From Acidimicrobiaceae bacterium (GTDB lineage Bacteria > Actinomycetota > Acidimicrobiia > Acidimicrobiales > RAAP-2): DNA of 64,000 bases. Positions 17,331 to 25,166 of this stretch are shown here, one piece after another. The stretch covers positions 34,437 through 98,436 of the forward strand of contig PNAH01000010.1 in assembly GCA_003170315.1 (NCBI GenBank), read 5' to 3'. The translations under genes and the position numbers were made by a program. The notes beneath the pieces are model-generated. The model ran no database searches, was not told where the DNA came from, and saw nothing but the letters and a program-made list of their open reading frames with translations. The stretch's first letter is position 1; each line of letters opens with the position of its first letter.

Positions 17331-17882
17331 ATGGCAACCGCGACCAGCTTTCCGCCCAACGATATGAACCGCGCGAGCCAGCAGGCAGTTCCGGGGGCTC
17401 GGGCGACGCCGGGTGTCGTCGGAGCGCTTTCCGGCTCTTCGAACGAAGGGCCCGAAGCTGCTGGCGCACTGGTCTTGCTCCACACAACTTTTGCCGATGA
17501 TGACGGAGCTCAACGTGGCTACCAACTCTTCAGCGAGATGAAGTCGCACATATTGTCCTCACCCGGATTCCTGCACTGGTTCACCTTCAGCGATGGCCCC
17601 AATGGGTACGCCCTGGGTCTGTGGCGCTCGCCCGAAGACGCGTCTGCGTTCGTACATTCCGACGCCCATCAAGCCATGGTCAGAGAACAACAACAGCGGC
17701 CATTCGAGTACAGCCAGTTCGCCGGGATGTGGACGGCATCCAACCTCGGCACCCGATGGATTTACTGTGAACAGTGCCACAAAGCCACCGCCGCGCCAAC
17801 GCAGCATTGCTCGAACTGCAATAATTCTCTCGACGACACGTTTGCTGAAACCGACTCCGACCCTGGGGTTGGCCCGGCTTGA
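17331..17882 (+). CDS. ABM-like (dimeric alpha-beta barrel) domain fused to a zinc ribbon
   Basis: 183 residues from the ATG at 17331, which has AAGGAG 7 bases upstream. Residues about 45-125 resemble the antibiotic-biosynthesis-monooxygenase/haem-degrading alpha-beta barrel (LHWFTFSDGPNGYALGLWRS, then HSDAHQAMVREQ). Residues 136-153 have CxxC-x10-CxxC, a zinc ribbon. The N-terminal 40 residues are rich in Ala, Gly, Ser and Pro and look disordered. The barrel family includes oxygenases and dimerisation modules; the ribbon suggests binding to nucleic acid or protein. It is divergent from the LuxR gene. Function is not known. Confidence 0.75.
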   Translation: MATATSFPPNDMNRASQQAVPGARATPGVVGALSGSSNEGPEAAGALVLLHTTFADDDGAQRGYQLFSEMKSHILSSPGFLHWFTFSDGPNGYALGLWRSPEDASAFVHSDAHQAMVREQQQRPFEYSQFAGMWTASNLGTRWIYCEQCHKATAAPTQHCSNCNNSLDDTFAETDSDPGVGPA

Positions 17883-17970
17883 CTGCGTAAAGAAAGTTCT
17901 CTCACGCTGTGTTGTCCCCGTTTGTCGAAGTACTCAGTCAACGATGCGGTTCGCGCACTGTCGGGGTCGG

Positions 17971-18044
17971 TGGGCGCTGGGGGACTCGAACCCTCGACCT
18001 CAGCCGTGTGAAGGCTGCGCTCTAACCAACTGAGCTAAGCGCCC
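17971..18044 (-). tRNA. tRNA-Val (CAC anticodon)
   Basis: On the minus strand the 74 bases fold as a tRNA: acceptor GGGCGCT pairs with AGCGCCC, the D-arm contains TAGCTCAGTTGGTTAGAGC, the anticodon stem CAGCC/GGCTG encloses TTCACAC with anticodon CAC, and the T-arm has GGTTCGAGTCC. The discriminator is A and no CCA is encoded. One A-C mismatch is seen in the T stem. Confidence 0.95.
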
Positions 18045-18093
18045 GGAGAACCAATCCTAGTTCGCACAGTGGTCACCAGTTTCTACATCGTTG

Positions 18094-18099
18094 TAACCT
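18094..18099 (+). promoter_or_regulatory. -10 hexamer TAACCT, leaderless promoter
   Basis: TAACCT ends 6 bases before the GTG at 18106, the start of the membrane-protein/PlsC operon. Confidence 0.5.
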
Positions 18100-18105
18100 G
18101 CGACC

Positions 18106-18762
18106 GTGCCCGACAACGTTGATTCATCTTCCAAACGCTCGCGGTTCCAGCGTCGGGGACGAAGAACGTCGATGGTAGCGCGCGAAGTTGTCTTTGGAAT
18201 TGACCCCATTGAACGCAAGGTAAGTCTCTTCGCCGTCGGCCTCGCCATGGTGATCTCGATCCTCTTTGGCATCAATTGGGTGGGGAAGGCGGCATGGGCT
18301 AGCAGTCAGAAATTCGTGAAGGGGAAAGCTTGTCCTTCGGCTTTTCCAAATCACGTTAAGGACTTTTGTGCCTTAGTGAACGCTCAGAGTCATTGGGCGA
18401 CTCAATTCCTCTTCGTCTTCGTAATTGGACTGGTCATTCTGTTCTTTGCTCTTCGACGAAAAAGGGCCGGCGTCGCCTGTTTCGCCTGTTTCTTGGGCAT
18501 CGCTCTGGGACTCTACGGTGTCGTTTTCTTATTCTTGGGCGTGTGGCTCATCGTGCGGGCCTTTCGTCTGCAGCGCTACGGAGAAGCGTCATGGACCGCA
18601 TCAAACAAAGTGGCCCGTGAGATGGCCCAAGCGAGGAAAGAGGGACGTGATCCAACGCCCAAGGCCTCAGCCACGAAGGCTCCCGCTGCCACTCCCGGTC
18701 CGGTAGCACCGCCATCGGCCTCGAAGCGCTACACCCCGAAGCAGAAACCGCGCAAGCGTTGA
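18106..18762 (+). CDS. Membrane protein of unknown function
   Basis: 218 residues from a GTG start. A basic N-terminus (KRSRFQRRGRR) is followed by three to four membrane segments, near 40-60, 98-115 and 120-148. The C-terminal 50 residues are rich in Ala, Pro, Lys and Arg and look disordered. Two cysteines in the first loop (residues about 76 and 87) could form a disulfide. The PlsC gene starts 3 bases after its stop, so it is probably co-expressed with phospholipid synthesis. I do not recognise a family. Confidence 0.75.
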   Translation: MPDNVDSSSKRSRFQRRGRRTSMVAREVVFGIDPIERKVSLFAVGLAMVISILFGINWVGKAAWASSQKFVKGKACPSAFPNHVKDFCALVNAQSHWATQFLFVFVIGLVILFFALRRKRAGVACFACFLGIALGLYGVVFLFLGVWLIVRAFRLQRYGEASWTASNKVAREMAQARKEGRDPTPKASATKAPAATPGPVAPPSASKRYTPKQKPRKR

Positions 18763-18765
18763 ACC

Positions 18766-19503
18766 GTGCCAAACCTCGGTCTTGACTATTCCACCAAATG
18801 GGGCCGTTCCCCCGGGATTCGAGTCGTCCGCAACCTGATTCAAGGGGCGTTCCTGGTTCCCTACACGCGCTATCTCTCCACGCTCGAGGTCCGCGGTTTG
18901 GAGAAGATTCAAGGGGACGGTCCGTTCATTTTCACGGCCAACCACACGAGCAACATGGACACCCCGCTGGTCATCGCCGCTCTGCCCGGCGCCATTCGTC
19001 GCCGTCTGGTCGTCGCCGCGGCCATGGACAACTTCTTCATGGACGCCGGACGTGCCTTTCGAACGGTCCTCGTGTTCAACGCCATACCGATTGACCGACA
19101 CAAGGTGAATCGGCGCAGCGCGCAGATCGCCTTCGATCTGGTGGAGGAGAATTGGAATCTGCTCATCTATCCCGAAGGCGGTCGTTCACCCGACGGTGAA
19201 CTGCACGAGTTCAAGGGCGGCGCGGCCTACCTCGCCGAACGCTCCATGAAGCCCGTCATCCCGGTGTACATTCACGAGTCGGGCTGGCTCCAGGGTCCCA
19301 AGTACGCCAAGGCCGCCAAGTTCGCCTCCGCGCCCGACCGGCATCGTCATCACGTCATCGTGACCTTCGGCGACGCCATGCACGTAGAAGAGGGCGAGAA
19401 CATACGACGTTTCAACAATCGGATCGTCGACGCCGTCGAGCATTTGGGGCGCGAAGTGAGCGGCGACGTCACCTACGGCGTCAAGCCGGCCGAAGGACTT
19501 TAA
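18766..19503 (+). CDS. plsC: 1-acyl-sn-glycerol-3-phosphate acyltransferase family protein
   Basis: 245 residues from a GTG. The PlsC motifs are present: NHTSNMDTP (the HX4D catalytic pair) near residues 49-57 and YPEGGRSPDG near 131-140. These enzymes transfer an acyl group from acyl-CoA or acyl-ACP to lysophosphatidic acid at the membrane face. The gene follows the unknown membrane protein by 3 bases and meets gatD convergently, overlapping by four bases. The gene symbol reflects the family; a paralogue with another acyl acceptor is possible. Confidence 0.88.
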   Translation: MPNLGLDYSTKWGRSPGIRVVRNLIQGAFLVPYTRYLSTLEVRGLEKIQGDGPFIFTANHTSNMDTPLVIAALPGAIRRRLVVAAAMDNFFMDAGRAFRTVLVFNAIPIDRHKVNRRSAQIAFDLVEENWNLLIYPEGGRSPDGELHEFKGGAAYLAERSMKPVIPVYIHESGWLQGPKYAKAAKFASAPDRHRHHVIVTFGDAMHVEEGENIRRFNNRIVDAVEHLGREVSGDVTYGVKPAEGL

Positions 19504-20177
19504 GAGCTCAGTACTCGACAGCGCTCTTGATAGAGCAGGTCGGCCGCGCTCGTTAACGGATCGAGTTCGGCGCCCACGACCGAGGCGAGGATCTCGTCGC
19601 AGAACCAGGGGTTCATCGCGAGCACCGGTCCGTGGGCGTAGGTCGCCCAAATATTCTTGGTGCGATAACCGTCGAATTTGCCGTCGTTGCCGCGACCTTT
19701 GACGACGGTTCCCAGCGCTTCGATGCCGCCGCTGAGCGTGGTTCGTCCCCCGTGATTCTCGAAGCCAACGAGTAGTCGACCGTCGACGCGCGTCGAGAGT
19801 TCACCGACCGAGCGGCGTTCACCGCGACTCGTCACGACATCGACTAGACCGAGCCCTTCAAACTCGTCGTCGCCTTCGACACAAAAGGTCATGCCAAGTA
19901 TTTGCAGTCCGGCACAGACCGCCGCGACCTTCGCGCCATCTTGCACGCGAGAGACGAACGAGGACCTTCGAAGGAGGTCCGTGGCCAGGCGTTGAGGTCC
20001 GTCTTCTCCTCCGCCCAGCAGATAGAGTGCCGCGTCCGGGACGTCGTCGTTCAGTCCGGCGCTGACGAGTTCCACGTCGATGCCGCGGCGGCGCGCCCGC
20101 TCGGTCACGGCGAGACCGTTGCCGCCGTCCCCGTAGGTGCCGAGGAGTTCGGGGTAAAGCAGGCAGATCGTCGTCAC
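19500..20177 (-). CDS. gatD: Lipid II isoglutaminyl synthase, glutamine amidotransferase subunit GatD
   Basis: About 225 residues. The class I amidotransferase (CobB/CobQ-like) catalytic region is visible: nucleophile in AVCAGLQILG and histidine in ATYAHGPVLAMNP. The start is taken as the GTG at 20177, which overlaps the murT stop (GTGA); a longer form from 20198 is possible. With MurT it amidates the alpha-carboxyl of D-glutamate in lipid II, giving D-isoglutamine in peptidoglycan, a trait of Gram-positive bacteria. GatD supplies ammonia from glutamine. Confidence 0.92.
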   Translation of the reverse strand: MTTICLLYPELLGTYGDGGNGLAVTERARRRGIDVELVSAGLNDDVPDAALYLLGGGEDGPQRLATDLLRRSSFVSRVQDGAKVAAVCAGLQILGMTFCVEGDDEFEGLGLVDVVTSRGERRSVGELSTRVDGRLLVGFENHGGRTTLSGGIEALGTVVKGRGNDGKFDGYRTKNIWATYAHGPVLAMNPWFCDEILASVVGAELDPLTSAADLLYQERCRVLSS

Positions 20178-21391
20178 GCTTCGGACCTCGCCAACCAATC
20201 GTGGAAGGCCGTGTAGTTCGCCAACAGTGAGATGGTCTCTTTCGACGTCGGCACCAAATCATCGTTGTCGACCACGATGTAGTCAACCCGTCCGTAGTCG
20301 AGACGCGTCGCCAAATCCAGGCGCCGATCGCCGAAGCAGTAGACCCGATGTCCGCGCAACATCTCAAAGGGCACGTCGTAGAGCCACGACGGGTCATGAC
20401 CGTCGGCCACTCGGGCGTTGATCGCGACCCAGACGTCCGATCCATCGTCGCGCAGTGTCGCCAGCATCGCGGCGAATCCCGAAGGGTTCTTGGCCAACAA
20501 GAGACGCAGTACGTGACCATTCCAACGTCGGACACTGAATCGACCGACGACACTTTGAATGGCGTTGACTCGACGCACGGCCTCATCGAGATCGACCCGG
20601 ACGCAGGCCAACGCGGTCAGGGCCATCGCGGCGTTGGACCGGTTGAACTCTCCTGGCATCGAAAGCTCGAGCATTACGCTCTTACCCGAAATAACAAGGT
20701 CGTCGCCGAGAACTGAAGTGATCGTTGTGGGCTTCGCGAAGCCGCACGCACAGTGCCACGAGTTGCCGACGTGACTGATGGCGAGCGTGCACTTGGGACA
20801 CGAGAGCGCGTCGGCGATCCAGGTCGTGGGCACATCGCACCAGACGGTATTGGCACCCACTTCGGCCGCGTACACCACAAGCGGATCGTTGGCGTTGGCG
20901 ACCACGATCAATTTTCCGTCTTCGCGTAACGCGAGCGCTTGGCGCCATCGCTCGGCCAGGTGGCGCACTTCGTTGGCCCGGTCCAATTGGTCGCGAGAGA
21001 GATTCAACAAGACCACGACGTACGGACGAGTGGATTTCAACGTGTCGGCCAGCCACGCCTCGTCGACTTCGAGGGCGACGTGCTCGTTCCTCGATTCGAC
21101 GAGCGCCGCTAAGTGTCCCGCGGGCATATTGGCACCGGTTTTATTCGTCGTCACGTTCCCACCCCAGCCGGCGGCCACCATAGAAGTCGTGGTGGTCTTT
21201 CCGTTGGTGCCGCTCACGAGAATGATCGTGCGCCCTTCAGCCAGTGTGGAAATCAGATCCGGGGCGATGGTCATGCCGACTCGGCCGCCGATGACGGTGC
21301 CGGAACCTCGGCCGGTCATTCGCGAGACCCGATTGACGGTTCGTACCGCCGCAGAGGCCAGCTGATCTCTCAACGTCGACGCTTTGCCCAT
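20174..21391 (-). CDS. murT: Lipid II isoglutaminyl synthase, Mur-ligase-like subunit MurT
   Basis: 405 residues. The ATP-binding loop GTNGKTTTTSM is near residues 61-71, a four-cysteine zinc ribbon (CPKC...CACG) lies near 200-220 in the central domain, and the C-terminal DUF1727 domain carries DGHDPSWLYDVPFE, which includes the aspartate proposed to complete the GatD active site. It activates the D-Glu carboxylate of lipid II with ATP. It is translationally coupled to gatD. A TAGCGT hexamer ends 7 bases before the ATG. Confidence 0.94.
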   Translation of the reverse strand: MGKASTLRDQLASAAVRTVNRVSRMTGRGSGTVIGGRVGMTIAPDLISTLAEGRTIILVSGTNGKTTTTSMVAAGWGGNVTTNKTGANMPAGHLAALVESRNEHVALEVDEAWLADTLKSTRPYVVVLLNLSRDQLDRANEVRHLAERWRQALALREDGKLIVVANANDPLVVYAAEVGANTVWCDVPTTWIADALSCPKCTLAISHVGNSWHCACGFAKPTTITSVLGDDLVISGKSVMLELSMPGEFNRSNAAMALTALACVRVDLDEAVRRVNAIQSVVGRFSVRRWNGHVLRLLLAKNPSGFAAMLATLRDDGSDVWVAINARVADGHDPSWLYDVPFEMLRGHRVYCFGDRRLDLATRLDYGRVDYIVVDNDDLVPTSKETISLLANYTAFHDWLARSEA

Positions 21392-21398
21392 TCATTCA

Positions 21399-21404
21399 AC
21401 GCTA
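21399..21404 (-). promoter_or_regulatory. -10 hexamer TAGCGT before murT
   Basis: The hexamer (minus strand) ends 7 bases before the murT ATG at 21391. The expected -35 region falls in the hairpin at 21422-21450. Confidence 0.4.
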
Positions 21405-21421
21405 GGTCTCGAGAAACACAA

Positions 21422-21450
21422 AAGGGCCAACCGGGGGGTGGTTGGCCCTT
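21422..21450 (-). terminator. Strong hairpin with minus-strand T-rich tail, just upstream of murT
   Basis: AAGGGCCAACC and GGTTGGCCCTT form a perfect 11-base stem around a 7-base loop. On the minus strand the stem is followed by TTTTGTGTTT counting its last bases, which is the pattern of an intrinsic terminator. No minus-strand gene lies directly upstream; the next gene is the divergent LysR gene. Confidence 0.65.
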
Positions 21451-21544
21451 CTGCAAAACCAGTGCTTCGACAATTGGGGGAATTGAGCGAAGCAGGCTGT
21501 AATAAGTATGGCGTTAGGGTCCGTATCACACAACAGCATGTCGC

Positions 21545-21559
21545 AGATAGTTCGTATCT
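21545..21559 (+). promoter_or_regulatory. Candidate LysR box
   Basis: AGATA-GTTCG-TATCT is a 15-base dyad of the T-N11-A kind, placed just upstream of the TATAGT hexamer of the LysR gene. Autoregulation is likely. Confidence 0.5.
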
Positions 21560-21560
21560 G

Positions 21561-21566
21561 TATAGT
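21561..21566 (+). promoter_or_regulatory. -10 hexamer TATAGT, leaderless promoter of lysR-type gene
   Basis: TATAGT is followed by CGATAT and the GTG at 21573. Confidence 0.55.
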
Positions 21567-21572
21567 CGATAT

Positions 21573-22499
21573 GTGGAGATACGCCAACTTGAGGCCCTCA
21601 TAGGGATTGCCGACCACGGTTCGTTCTCCGGCGCGGCCGAAGTCCTCGGCACGGTCCAATCGAATATCTCGAATCGCATCGCTCATTTGGAAAGAGAACT
21701 CGGCACCGAATTGGTGAATCGCTCCAACGGCCTGCTCACCGAATCGGGCGAGATCGTGGTGGATCGAGCTCGACGGATTCTCGGAGAACTTCGTGGCATC
21801 GCTTCGGACGTGTCCGAGCTGAATGCCGAGATACACGGCCAGGTCGTGCTCGGCATGATCGGGTCGGCCGGTCGCTGGATCGTACCCCTGTTGCTCGAGG
21901 CGTTGAAGGAGAACTACCCCCACATCGCGCTGCACATAGTGGAGGGCACCAACTCCGTTATCGAACCTCAGTTAGTGAAAGGTCAACTCGACCTGGCCGT
22001 CCTGGCGTGGCCGATATCCGCCCCAGAACTGAGTGGTGTCGACATCTTCCATGAGGACCTGGTCTTGATCGTCAACAAGGAGCACCCGCTGGCCACGCTC
22101 CCCGAGCCCCTCACCTTTTCGACGCTGGCCGAATACGAGATACTCCTCCCCTTCCGTGGTACCCCAATTCGCCGAGAGATCGACGAGGCCAGTCGTCTGG
22201 AGGGCGTCGAATTGAAGCCGCTGATCGAGCTCGACGGACTTCGGACCATCGCGTCACTCACCTTCGACGGGTACGGTCCGTCGATACTCCCAGCCACCAT
22301 GTTGTCTCGGCACCTGCGCGACAAATTCGTCGCTCGCCACATTGACAAGATCGCCAAGCGCCGAGTGATGTTGGCGACGCGACGCTTTGGTTTCCCCGCG
22401 GCGCCCGTGCGGGCGATTCACGCACTGATCATCGACGTCGTGCGTCACGCGACCAACGTGCCCGACGGCGTGTACCTTGGCAAAGCACCCACTCTGTAG
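21573..22499 (+). CDS. LysR-family transcriptional regulator
   Basis: 308 residues from the GTG at 21573, which places the start at the usual LysR N-terminus (VEIRQLEALIGIADHGSFSG). The winged helix spans 1-60 (AAEVLGTVQSNISNRIAHLE). The co-inducer domain begins QVVLGMIGSAGRWIVPLLLE. No obvious target operon is adjacent: the divergent neighbour is murT and the downstream gene is a DNA glycosylase. The co-inducer is unknown. Confidence 0.9.
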   Translation: MEIRQLEALIGIADHGSFSGAAEVLGTVQSNISNRIAHLERELGTELVNRSNGLLTESGEIVVDRARRILGELRGIASDVSELNAEIHGQVVLGMIGSAGRWIVPLLLEALKENYPHIALHIVEGTNSVIEPQLVKGQLDLAVLAWPISAPELSGVDIFHEDLVLIVNKEHPLATLPEPLTFSTLAEYEILLPFRGTPIRREIDEASRLEGVELKPLIELDGLRTIASLTFDGYGPSILPATMLSRHLRDKFVARHIDKIAKRRVMLATRRFGFPAAPVRAIHALIIDVVRHATNVPDGVYLGKAPTL

Positions 22500-22502
22500 G
22501 GT
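22497..22502 (+). promoter_or_regulatory. Possible -10 hexamer TAGGGT before the glycosylase gene
   Basis: TAGGGT ends 6 bases before the ATG at 22509. It includes the LysR stop codon, so the match may be fortuitous. Confidence 0.3.
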
Positions 22503-22508
22503 GCGGGA

Positions 22509-23141
22509 ATGCCCAATCAGAAGCCCGAAGAAGTCGCCTTGTTCATCGCGACACGCGACCGGGCCTTTAGGCCGATCATCGCCCTCGCCGGACCGCCGCC
22601 GCTTCGTCGACGGGCCGCGGCCGTCGACGTTCGCTTCCCCTCACTCGTGCGATCGATCACCCATCAACTGTTGGCGACGAGCGCCGCAACCACGATTCAC
22701 GGGCGGGTCGTGGAGGCCTGCGGCGGTGTCGTCAACGTGCACACGATCATTGCCACCGGTCCCGAAAAGCTTCGCGGCGTCGGCCTGAATCGAACGAAAG
22801 CCCAGGCCATGGTCGACCTCGCCCATGACGTACGTGACGCTCGCGTCAATTTGTCTCGTCACGGGCGAATGAGTGACGACGAGATCGTGCGCGACGTCGC
22901 GTCAGTACGCGGGATCGGACCGTGGACCGCTCAGATGTATCTGATCAGCACGATGTCGCGTCCCGACGTCTGGCCGATCGGCGACTACGGCGTGCGCGTT
23001 GGCTGGTCACTGCTGCACGGACTCGATGAGACCATCAGCGAAAAAGAGCTGCTCGTCGCCGGGGAACGCTTCGAAGGTGCACGAACCTCGGTCGCTTGGT
23101 ACTGCTGGGAGGCGGTTCACTGGTCTAAGGCGGCGAAGTAA
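22509..23141 (+). CDS. DNA-3-methyladenine glycosylase II-like protein (HhH-GPD superfamily)
   Basis: 210 residues. The helix-hairpin-helix is VRGIGPWTAQMYLI near residues 134-147, and the catalytic aspartate lies in WPIGDYGVRVG near 158. The layout is that of the AlkA C-terminal domain without the N-terminal beta domain. It should excise alkylated purines by base flipping. It lacks the iron-sulfur cysteines of the Nth group. The M20 peptidase gene follows after 9 bases. Confidence 0.9.
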   Translation: MPNQKPEEVALFIATRDRAFRPIIALAGPPPLRRRAAAVDVRFPSLVRSITHQLLATSAATTIHGRVVEACGGVVNVHTIIATGPEKLRGVGLNRTKAQAMVDLAHDVRDARVNLSRHGRMSDDEIVRDVASVRGIGPWTAQMYLISTMSRPDVWPIGDYGVRVGWSLLHGLDETISEKELLVAGERFEGARTSVAWYCWEAVHWSKAAK

Positions 23142-23144
23142 TCT
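23139..23144 (+). promoter_or_regulatory. Possible -10 hexamer TAATCT before the M20 peptidase gene
   Basis: TAATCT ends 6 bases before the ATG at 23151 and includes the preceding stop codon, so chance cannot be excluded. Confidence 0.28.
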
Positions 23145-23150
23145 CGCTAA

Positions 23151-24554
23151 ATGCCTCTACTTGACCTCGCTGACTTCGAACGTGACGCCCTCGAAACGCT
23201 CGAAACCTTTGCCACCATTCCGTGCCTTTCACCGAGTTTCGACACCGAGTGGGTCCAACACGGGCACATCGATCGGGCAATCGAACTGCTCTCGGAATGG
23301 GCGCTCGCGCGAAGCTTCGCCGACTTTGACGTCGAGATTCATCGCCTCGAAGACCGAACACCGGTCCTAGTCGTCACCATCGCGGCCACGGCCACGGCCC
23401 CGGGCGACGGCACGGCCGTGCTGTACGGACACCTCGACAAGCAGCCTCCGCTCGGGAACTGGTCCGACGGCCTCGGGCCCTACGATCCGGTTCGCCGCGA
23501 TGACCGGATCTACGCTCGCGGCGTCGGTGACGACGGCTACTCCACATTCTCGGCGTTGCTCGCCGTTGAGGCGATGGAAGCCAACGACATCGCGCACAGT
23601 CGTTGCGTCATCCTGATCGAGGCCAGCGAAGAGAGCGGTAGCCCGGACTTGGAGGCCTATCTCGATCATCTGAAGGACCACCTCGGCAAGGTCGAACTGA
23701 TGATCTGTCTCGACTCCGGCGCACTGACCTACGACCGGCTGTGGGTGACCACGTCACTGCGCGGCGTGGTGAACGTCGACCTGGAAATCGAAGTCTTGTC
23801 CCAGGGTCAGCACAGTGGATCGGCGAGTGGCGTCGTGCCGTCGTCGTTTCGGATTCTTCGCGAACTGCTCGACCGCGTCGAAGACGCGACGACCGGTGAG
23901 GTTCTGGTTCCGCAGCTGACGGCGAAGATCCCAGACGCTGACGTTCGTGCCGCGTCGGAGCTGGCTGCGGAGTTTGGCGACATCATCGGGCGTGAACTAC
24001 CGACCCTCGAGGGAGTGGAGTTAATGGGCGCGAGCGCCGAAGAGCGGATTCTTCGCCGGACGTGGTATCCCACGCTCTCGATCGTCGGTCTCGGCGGAGC
24101 GCCGTTGCCCGAAATCGCCGGCAACGTCCTTCGACCATCGACAACAGCGAAGCTCTCGTTTCGACTCCCGCCGAGCGTTGACGCCGAAACCGCACGTGAC
24201 GCTCTCATCCCCGTGCTGACCACGGACGTTCCGTCATCGGCTCGGGTCACGTTGAAGAACTGGGAGATCGGCAGTGGCTGGAACTCCCCGCCGTTGGCGC
24301 CGTGGCTCGCCGAGTCATTGGACCGTGCCTCCAAAGAGGCCTTCGGCCGTGCGCCCGGTTTCACCGGCGAGGGTGGGTCGATTCCCTTCCTCGCCTCGTT
24401 GGGAAAGCGATATCCCGATGTGCAGTTCGTCGCCACCGGTGTCATGGGTCCGCAGTCCAACGCGCACGCCATTGACGAGTTTCTCGACCTACCCATGACG
24501 GTTGGCGTCACTAATTCGGTTATTACCGTGTTGAGTGCGTACGCCAATCACTAG
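23151..24554 (+). CDS. M20-family metallopeptidase (dipeptidase/carboxypeptidase type)
   Basis: 467 residues. The metal ligands of the M20 family are in place: YGHLD (His94, with Asp96), GVGDDG (Asp127), EASEESGS (catalytic Glu160 and ligand Glu161), CLDSG (Asp188) and NAHAIDE near the C-terminus. The lid dimerisation domain is inserted in the middle. It should hydrolyse dipeptides or small amides in the cytoplasm with two zinc ions. The next gene starts 9 bases later. Confidence 0.92.
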   Translation: MPLLDLADFERDALETLETFATIPCLSPSFDTEWVQHGHIDRAIELLSEWALARSFADFDVEIHRLEDRTPVLVVTIAATATAPGDGTAVLYGHLDKQPPLGNWSDGLGPYDPVRRDDRIYARGVGDDGYSTFSALLAVEAMEANDIAHSRCVILIEASEESGSPDLEAYLDHLKDHLGKVELMICLDSGALTYDRLWVTTSLRGVVNVDLEIEVLSQGQHSGSASGVVPSSFRILRELLDRVEDATTGEVLVPQLTAKIPDADVRAASELAAEFGDIIGRELPTLEGVELMGASAEERILRRTWYPTLSIVGLGGAPLPEIAGNVLRPSTTAKLSFRLPPSVDAETARDALIPVLTTDVPSSARVTLKNWEIGSGWNSPPLAPWLAESLDRASKEAFGRAPGFTGEGGSIPFLASLGKRYPDVQFVATGVMGPQSNAHAIDEFLDLPMTVGVTNSVITVLSAYANH

Positions 24555-24563
24555 GAGCGAATT

Positions 24564-25166
24564 GTGAGCCAACAAGTTGATCTTTGGGTGGACCCGGCCT
24601 GTCCCTGGGCTTGGATCACGTCACGCTGGTTACTCGAAGCGGCGGCGGTTCGCGACCTCGACGTCCGTTTTCACGTCATGAGCTTGGCTGTACTGAACGA
24701 GAATCGCGAACTCTCACCGGAGTACACGGAGTGGTTGAAGACCGCCTACCGACCGGTGCGCGTATTGATAGCCGCTGAAGAGCGTCACGGCAACGGCGTC
24801 GTCGAAGGGCTCTACTCGGCGATGGGTACCCGCCGCCACGTTCGCCAGGAGAAGGACTGGGACGAGATCATCGCCAAGTCGCTCGCCGACGTCGGTCTCG
24901 AAGTCGATCTCATATCGGCCGCGGACGACAGGAACTTCGACGAAGCGCTGCGACGCAGTCACGCCGAAGGCATGGACCCCGTCGGTTACGACGTCGGTAC
25001 GCCGGTCATCCACGTGGATGACATCGCCTTCTTCGGACCGGTTGTCACGCCAGCTCCAAAGGGAGAAGTCGCGGGAAGACTCTACGACGGCGTCATGATG
25101 GTCGCCGGCACACCCGGCTTCTTCGAGATCAAGCGCGCCCGCTTAGACGAACCTTCCTTCGAATGA
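24564..25166 (+). CDS. DsbA-fold protein related to mycothiol-dependent nitroreductase Rv2466c
   Basis: 200 residues from a GTG with TAGGAG upstream. The start DLWVDPACPWAWITSRWLLE, the segment RFHVMSLAVLNENRELSPEY, and VGTPVIHVDDIAFFGPV follow the Rv2466c family along its length. In that mycobacterial enzyme the active site is CPWC; here it is CPWA (Cys13, Ala16), so the resolving cysteine is missing. A monothiol mechanism with mycothiol is the likely consequence. The dienelactone hydrolase gene overlaps its end by four bases. Confidence 0.85.
   Translation: MSQQVDLWVDPACPWAWITSRWLLEAAAVRDLDVRFHVMSLAVLNENRELSPEYTEWLKTAYRPVRVLIAAEERHGNGVVEGLYSAMGTRRHVRQEKDWDEIIAKSLADVGLEVDLISAADDRNFDEALRRSHAEGMDPVGYDVGTPVIHVDDIAFFGPVVTPAPKGEVAGRLYDGVMMVAGTPGFFEIKRARLDEPSFE

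Noticed and set aside
13615-18044. Genomic island ending at tRNA-Val
   Set aside because: The stretch has accessory genes and ends at a tRNA, but I could not find a second copy of the tRNA 3' end or any integrase.
21402-21935. Minus-strand frame upstream of murT, which could have explained the hairpin at 21422
   Set aside because: It runs antisense to the LysR helix-turn-helix and has no recognisable features; the LysR frame is clearly the real one.
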